Below, piece by piece: positions 24,980 through 29,155 of a stretch of DNA of 29,155 nucleotides. The DNA lies in contig JAJBTD010000211.1 in the NCBI GenBank assembly GCA_020861055.1, forward strand, positions 1-29,155, written 5' to 3'. This stretch comes from Clostridiales bacterium (lineage in GTDB: Bacteria > Bacillota > Clostridia > Oscillospirales > Oscillospiraceae). Both the position numbers and the translations under genes were made by a program. The number at the start of each line of letters is the position of its first letter. Within the stretch, counting starts at the first letter, position 1. The notes under the pieces are model-generated. The model was given only the letters and a program-made list of their open reading frames with translations, did not search any database and had not been told where the DNA came from.

Positions 24980-27457
24980 TTATCCGGCGTTGAACAGCTC
25001 AGAGAGTGTATCCGCGTGCTCCTGGAAGATCTCCAGCAGGAAGGTGTTCCAGTGACGGGCGTCCTGGGTGCTGCTGCCGAACACGTAGTCCTCCTGACCG
25101 TAGTCGATGACGTCGAAGCCGGGGATGGCCTTGCTGGCCCCCGCCGTACGGTAGGAGACTGCATCCGCCAGGGAGAAGGAGACGCTGGTGAGATCAGAGT
25201 AGTCCACCCAGCCGCTCAGGTCGGCGCCGGTGGCCTCGGTGGCGGTGCCGTTGGATGTCTGCGCCTCGGCGGCGGCAGTCTCCACCTCCACTCCGCCTGC
25301 GTACTCGGCATACATCTGGTCCACATAGAGGGAGAAGGAACTGCTCAGGATCTCAGAGGGCACATGGCCGCCGTCCCACTGCCACTCGATCTCGCAGTCC
25401 GTCCCGGCGTTGAGCCAGGCGATCTGCAGGTTCAGAGAGGAGAACATGGACATATCGCCCTCGGAAGCACCCATGAGGATGCGGGTCCAGGCGGGGCCCT
25501 CCGTTCCCTCATCGCCGATGTAGTTGAGCGGATTGTAGAGGGAGACGATATTGTTGCCGTACTCGTCGCCCTCCAGAATCTCGGCGATGTCGGCGGCGTA
25601 GGCCTCTACCATCTCCTCATAAGTGGAGTAGTTGCCGGAGTCGGTGCTGCTGCCTGCGGCCTGGGTGGTGCCCGCGTCAGGGGTGCCCACGTCCATGGTG
25701 TCGCCGCTGGTGTCCACATTCTCATTGGTGATAGAGGAGCCGCTGTCGGTGGCTTCCTCCGGCAGACTGTCGGCGTCCACATCACCCGGCATCTCGCCGT
25801 CCGGCAGGCTGTCGGTGTCGATGTCGTCAGGCAGCTCGCCGTCGGCGTTGCCGGCAGAGAAGCCGCCTCTGCCGCCGCCCATGCCGCCACGACCGCCGGA
25901 AGCACCGTCGGGCAGGCTGTCGGTGTCCATATCGTCGGGCATCTCGCCGTCCGGCAGGCTGTCGGCGTCCATGCCGCCGGGCAGCTCGCTGTCGTCGTCG
26001 GCAAAGTCCGCTGCGCCGTTCATGCCGCTGGGCAGGTCGCCGCCGCTCATGCCGCCGGAGCTGGAGGCAGTATAGCGGCCCTCCAGGAAGGCCTCCGCCT
26101 TGTCCTCGGTGGTCATAGCGGCCACGTCCTCATCGGACAGGGCGTTGCCGTCCTCGTCAAACCAGGTCCAGCCGTCGGCGTAGTCCAGATTGTCCAGATA
26201 CCACTGGAGGTTGGAGACGAACTCCGCCAGATACAGGTCCAGGTAGCTGCCGCCATAGCCGTTGGTGTCGGCGTACAGCTCCTCGTCATACTCGATGGTC
26301 AGGGCGATGGTGCTGGTCAGCGCGCCGTCCCCGTCCAGGTCGAAGCCCACGTCGGCCTCGTCCACGGTCAGGTTCTGCTCATTGATATACTCCATATAGG
26401 ACTCGGAGAGATATTCCGCCAGTTGGGCCTGGAAGTCGGAGCCGAAGGTATAATCCGTATCCAGGTAGTACTCAAAGGCCATGGCCATGTCCGCCTCGTA
26501 CAGAGAGGTGATGGCGCTGTAGGCAATGCAGCCCCAGGCCCCGTCGGACAGCTCCACCTCCTCGCCGTCGATGGTAACGGTGGTGGAGTAGCTGCCATCC
26601 TCATTCAGGTAGCAGCCGACCGCTCCCACCTCCGCCTGATAGGAGTAGAAGTCGGAATTGTTGGAGGTAGCGGCAAACATGGTGGCGTGAGCGCCGCCGC
26701 CGGAGCCGCCGGTGGAGACGAAGTAGTCCACGCTGCCAGGGAGGTTCCCCAGCAGGATGTTGTACTTCACGAACCGGGCAGCCGCCTTCTGGTCGGACAG
26801 GCAGGAGGGGGCGTCACCGGTATAGTAGGTGTTGCCGTCGTCATCGGTGGCGGTGTCCTGCTTGCCCCGGTTGCCGCAGGCGACGTTGATATAGCCCTCC
26901 GTGGCATAGGTGGTGGCGGCCTGTGTGTTGGTGGAGGAGCTGTAGCCCGCCGCGCCGGTGTTCAAAATCACCGGGGCGGTGGCAGCGGTGTACACCTGAC
27001 CGTTGGTGCTGGTGATTTCGGCGTCATAGTCGATGACCAGGCTGCCATTGACCGCCTCAGAATAGCTCTCCGCCGTCACATCGGCAGCGCCGTCCCCATC
27101 GGTATCGATTCCGGTAACGTAACCGCCTGGGACGCAGACGGAGACGCCCTCCTCGTCCTCGATCTCCGGATAAGCCACGGCGGAGACGATAGACATGACC
27201 CAGGCGTCCGCGCCGGAGTTGTAGCTCCAGGTGTAGTCGGTATTGTTGGCCAGGTTCAGGACAGACTCGATATACTCCTTGTCGGAGGCTGTTGTCTCCG
27301 TTTCAGCGGCAGAGCCGGAAGTGTCCTCCGATTCCTCCGTCTCAGAGGCAGCGTCCGCGGTGCTCTCTGTGGTTTCGGTACCGGAAGATGCGCTGCCGCA
27401 GGCGGCCAGACTGAACAGCATAGCCAACACGCAGAGCAGCGAGATGAGTTTTTTCAT
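24980..27457 (-). CDS. Tannase/feruloyl-esterase-like alpha/beta hydrolase lipoprotein
   Basis: An 825-residue surface lipoprotein (lipobox LAAC, Cys20; Ser/Thr/Glu-rich linker to about 58). The hydrolase part resembles bacterial tannase-type esterases. VNVACGNRGK-like sequence (as INVACGNRGK, about 190-199) is followed by QKAAARFVKYN, YFVSTGGSGGGAHATMFAA with nucleophile Ser252, and near the C-terminus FDVIDYGQEDYVFGSSTQDARHW, holding candidate Asp and His802. Two DxDxDG loops (IDTDGDGAAD at 117-126; FDLDGDGAL at 372-380) look like calcium sites. Between nucleophile and histidine lies a long acidic, Gly-rich insert (about 464-612) with a duplicated 28-residue unit. GAGGAGG precedes the ATG. 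Divergent from a two-component system. A role in cleaving plant-derived gallate or hydroxycinnamate esters outside the cell is likely by family; the substrate is unproven. Confidence 0.82.
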   Translation of the reverse strand: MKKLISLLCVLAMLFSLAACGSASSGTETTESTADAASETEESEDTSGSAAETETTASDKEYIESVLNLANNTDYTWSYNSGADAWVMSIVSAVAYPEIEDEEGVSVCVPGGYVTGIDTDGDGAADVTAESYSEAVNGSLVIDYDAEITSTNGQVYTAATAPVILNTGAAGYSSSTNTQAATTYATEGYINVACGNRGKQDTATDDDGNTYYTGDAPSCLSDQKAAARFVKYNILLGNLPGSVDYFVSTGGSGGGAHATMFAATSNNSDFYSYQAEVGAVGCYLNEDGSYSTTVTIDGEEVELSDGAWGCIAYSAITSLYEADMAMAFEYYLDTDYTFGSDFQAQLAEYLSESYMEYINEQNLTVDEADVGFDLDGDGALTSTIALTIEYDEELYADTNGYGGSYLDLYLAEFVSNLQWYLDNLDYADGWTWFDEDGNALSDEDVAAMTTEDKAEAFLEGRYTASSSGGMSGGDLPSGMNGAADFADDDSELPGGMDADSLPDGEMPDDMDTDSLPDGASGGRGGMGGGRGGFSAGNADGELPDDIDTDSLPDGEMPGDVDADSLPEEATDSGSSITNENVDTSGDTMDVGTPDAGTTQAAGSSTDSGNYSTYEEMVEAYAADIAEILEGDEYGNNIVSLYNPLNYIGDEGTEGPAWTRILMGASEGDMSMFSSLNLQIAWLNAGTDCEIEWQWDGGHVPSEILSSSFSLYVDQMYAEYAGGVEVETAAAEAQTSNGTATEATGADLSGWVDYSDLTSVSFSLADAVSYRTAGASKAIPGFDVIDYGQEDYVFGSSTQDARHWNTFLLEIFQEHADTLSELFNAG
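25754..25987 (-). repeat. Duplicated 84-base acidic repeat within the tannase-like gene
   Basis: Two copies of an 84-base (28-residue) unit lie at 25904-25987 and 25754-25837, separated by 66 bases that encode a Gly/Arg-rich stretch (GGRGGMGGGRGG). Each copy has the pattern ELP-x2-(M/I)D-x-DSLPDGEMP-x-D-(M/V)D-x-DSLP, itself two half-repeats. The protein copies are residues 491-518 and 541-568. Confidence 0.85.
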
Positions 27458-27504
27458 ACGAGAAACCTCCTCGGTTGAGATAAAGTCATCCTATCACAAA
27501 TACC

Positions 27505-27541
27505 TTGAAGAAAGATTGAAGCCTTCCAGCTTTTTTCAAGG
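27505..27541. promoter_or_regulatory. Candidate response-regulator binding repeats between tannase-like gene and regulator
   Basis: TTGAAG occurs at 27505-27510 and again at 27516-27521, an 11-base period typical of OmpR-family direct repeats. CCTTGAA (27503-27509) also forms an inverted repeat with TTCAAGG (27535-27541). A TATAGT -10-like box for the regulator follows at 27551-27556 without a good -35. The site lies between both divergent starts, so one dimer array could control both genes. Confidence 0.5.
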
Positions 27542-27586
27542 TTTCTGTGGTATAGTAATGGCACATACAGAGAGGTGGTATCGGCC

Positions 27587-28270
27587 ATGAAGCTGCTGCT
27601 GATAGAGGACGAGCCGCGAATGGCGGACGCGCTCAAAGAGCTTTTCCGCCAGGAGGGGTACGATGTGGACTGCTTTTTCCGGGGAGACGATGGGCTTGAC
27701 GCGCTGTGCAGCGGACAGTATGACGGAGTCATCCTGGATGTGATGCTGCCCGGTCTGTCCGGGGTGGAGGTCGCTGCCCGGAGCCGGAAAGCCGGTATCC
27801 GCACCCCCATTCTCATGCTCACCGCAAAGGGTGAGCTGGACGACAAGGTGCTGGGTCTGGACGCAGGCGCCGACGACTACCTGACCAAGCCTTTTCAGCC
27901 CAGGGAACTGCTGGCCCGGGTCCGGGCACTGTGCCGCAGAGGGATGCCTCTGACCGACGACAGACTGTGTGCAGGCGATCTGGCTTTGGACGTCAAATCT
28001 CTCACCCTGCAATGCGTTGCCACCGGGCAAAGCGTCCATCTCAGTGAGAAGGAGTGCCGGGTTTTGGAATATCTGATTGCGAACCGGGGGCGTCTTTTAT
28101 CCAAGGAGCAGATGGCGGTAAAAATATGGGGCTATGAGAACGAAGCGGAATACAACAAGGTGGAGGTCTACATCTCCTTTGCCCGGAAAAAGCTGGCCTT
28201 TGTCGGTTCTCAGGTGGAGATCAAGGTGGTTCGTGGGGCCGGATATGAATTGAGGTGGGACTGTGGGTAA
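27587..28270 (+). CDS. OmpR/PhoB-family response regulator
   Basis: A 227-residue two-domain regulator. The receiver (1-118) starts MKLLLIEDEPRMADAL, with acidic pocket residues, phosphoacceptor Asp51 (GVILDVMLPGLSG), Thr79 (ILMLTA) and Lys101 (DDYLTKPF). The winged-helix DNA-binding domain (about 128-226) contains LSEKECRVLEYLIANRG, KEQMAVKIWGYENEAEYNKVEVYI and the closing RGAGYELR. All switch residues are intact and the length is standard. ATG 27587 is chosen as start because the receiver begins there; a GTG four codons upstream is possible. It overlaps the kinase gene by 8 bases. It is divergent from the tannase-like lipoprotein, which it probably regulates. Confidence 0.93.
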   Translation: MKLLLIEDEPRMADALKELFRQEGYDVDCFFRGDDGLDALCSGQYDGVILDVMLPGLSGVEVAARSRKAGIRTPILMLTAKGELDDKVLGLDAGADDYLTKPFQPRELLARVRALCRRGMPLTDDRLCAGDLALDVKSLTLQCVATGQSVHLSEKECRVLEYLIANRGRLLSKEQMAVKIWGYENEAEYNKVEVYISFARKKLAFVGSQVEIKVVRGAGYELRWDCG

Positions 28271-29155
28271 TAGACGGAACAACAGCGCTTTTCAGCGTTC
28301 CCGGCGGCAGATCGTAGCAGTGGTGATGGCTGCATTCCTGCTCCTGTTCGTGGTGACCCTGGCGATGATCTATATTCTCAGCTATCAGGAGCTGTATCAG
28401 GACAATCAGGATATGCTGGAAACCTATATAGAGCAATATCAGGAAAACGGCAATCCCAGCCAGACACGCCGCATGGATGAAAAGCCTCAGGAAAGCGGCA
28501 GGCCAGAGCAGGACGGATTTCCGGACCGGGACAGCGCCCGATATCTGCTCTCCTCTTTTTATTCTGTGGCATTTGACGAGGACAGGCAGGTGTTTAGCGT
28601 CGACCTTGGAGACGGCACGCTGTATACGGAGAGCCAGCTCTCTCAGGTGGCGGAGAATCTGCTGGACATGGGCCGGGATCAGGGCACCTATGGCAATTTT
28701 ATCTTCTGCATCGACCAGAGTGAGACGTATACTTTGGTAGTACTCATGGACAACACCCTGGTTTCGGACAGCTTCACCACCCTGTTTCGCAATGCGCTGA
28801 TCCTGGGAAGCGTGATGGTGGTGGTTCTCCTTCTGTGCGCGACCGCCCTGGCCCGCTGGATCATTCGGCCCCTGGAGGAGAGCGACCGCCGCCAGCGGCA
28901 GTTTCTCTCAGATGCGGGGCATGAGCTGAAAACCCCGGTCTCTGTGGTCGAAGCCAATGCGGAACTGTTGGAGCGGGAGATCGGCCAAAACAAGTGGCTG
29001 CACAACATCCGCTCTGAGAGCAACCGGATGGCCGGGCTGGTCAGCGAACTGCTCGCTCTGGTTCGGACAGAACAGGAGCCGCCTCAGACAGAGCCTCTGG
29101 CCTTCAGCCGTCTGGTGCTGGGCGGGGTACTCCCCTTCGAAAGCGTCGCCTATGA
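28263..29155 (+). CDS. Sensor histidine kinase, truncated by the window edge
   Basis: The first 297 codons of a membrane histidine kinase. The start is GTG 28263, which overlaps the regulator stop by 8 bases and has GAGGTGGG just upstream. TM1 is at about 17-40, an extracellular region of roughly 135 residues (polar, acidic; SLYTESQLSQVAENLL-like helices) follows, and TM2 is at about 177-199. Next come a short linker (IIRPLEESDRRQRQ) and the dimerisation box FLSDAGHELKTPVSVVEAN with phosphoacceptor His220. The ATP-binding domain lies beyond 29155. The sensed signal is unknown; the extracellular region has no motif I recognise. It is cotranscribed with the response regulator. Confidence 0.92.
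   Translation, partial: MGNRRNNSAFQRSRRQIVAVVMAAFLLLFVVTLAMIYILSYQELYQDNQDMLETYIEQYQENGNPSQTRRMDEKPQESGRPEQDGFPDRDSARYLLSSFYSVAFDEDRQVFSVDLGDGTLYTESQLSQVAENLLDMGRDQGTYGNFIFCIDQSETYTLVVLMDNTLVSDSFTTLFRNALILGSVMVVVLLLCATALARWIIRPLEESDRRQRQFLSDAGHELKTPVSVVEANAELLEREIGQNKWLHNIRSESNRMAGLVSELLALVRTEQEPPQTEPLAFSRLVLGGVLPFESVAY

Noticed and set aside
25754..25987. Regularly spaced repeats as a CRISPR array
   Set aside because: Only two 84-base units, in frame within a gene and conserved at the protein level; no spacer-repeat periodicity.
24947..27478. An 843-codon open frame antisense to the tannase-like gene
   Set aside because: Low-complexity Gly/Val/His-rich translation and no ribosome site; the sense frame has a signal peptide, lipobox and catalytic motifs.

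Overview
The window looks like chromosomal DNA from a GC-rich member of the Clostridia, probably the gut Oscillospiraceae (Flavonifractor / Lawsonibacter / Pseudoflavonifractor-like). This is inferred from strong Shine-Dalgarno sites, near-consensus sigma-A promoters, a T-box in front of alaS, a FeoB-associated Cys-rich protein, and LplB/YtcP-type sugar ABC permeases with a Ser/Asp-rich lipoprotein binding protein. I see no phage, insertion sequence, CRISPR array, tRNA or rRNA.

Layout. (1) 1-460: the end of feoB, a small FeoB-associated Cys-rich membrane protein, and terminators. (2) 556-4621: a membrane-anchored GH3 glycosidase with its two catalytic domains in permuted order, divergent from a LysR regulator; a textbook LysR box lies between two good promoters. 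(3) 4676-7611: a four-gene unit with its own promoter: a small helical protein, an exported flavodoxin/cyclophilin-fold lipoprotein, an alpha/beta hydrolase broken by one in-frame TGA, and a cytosolic flavodoxin. (4) 7626-8872: a second LysR gene with overlapping divergent promoters. Its only outward target is a short transcription unit with a 27-residue reading frame. (5) 9072-15292: housekeeping genes: a KAS III (FabH-type) synthase, glmM, a T-box-controlled alaS and a HIT-family hydrolase. (6) 15362-23275 (minus): a carbohydrate operon read as SGNH esterase, canonical cytosolic GH3 glycosidase, two ABC permeases and a solute-binding lipoprotein. An unusually AT-rich 546-base gap separates it from a divergent polyol-type alcohol dehydrogenase. 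(7) 24980-29155: a large tannase-like lipoprotein divergent from an OmpR-type response regulator and a histidine kinase that runs off the window.

How the parts fit together. The carbohydrate operon suggests uptake of an acetylated oligosaccharide, deacylation by the SGNH enzyme and trimming by GH3 inside the cell, with the dehydrogenase possibly handling a released sugar or polyol. The permuted GH3 and the tannase-like lipoprotein would work outside the membrane, each under its own divergently encoded regulator (LysR; two-component system). The flavodoxin operon suggests a redox function split across the membrane, with one member apparently lost in this strain.

The items most worth a second look are the permuted membrane GH3 with its LysR promoter architecture, the TGA-interrupted hydrolase, the LysR-linked 27-codon unit, and the tannase-like lipoprotein whose hydrolase fold is split by an acidic duplicated insert.
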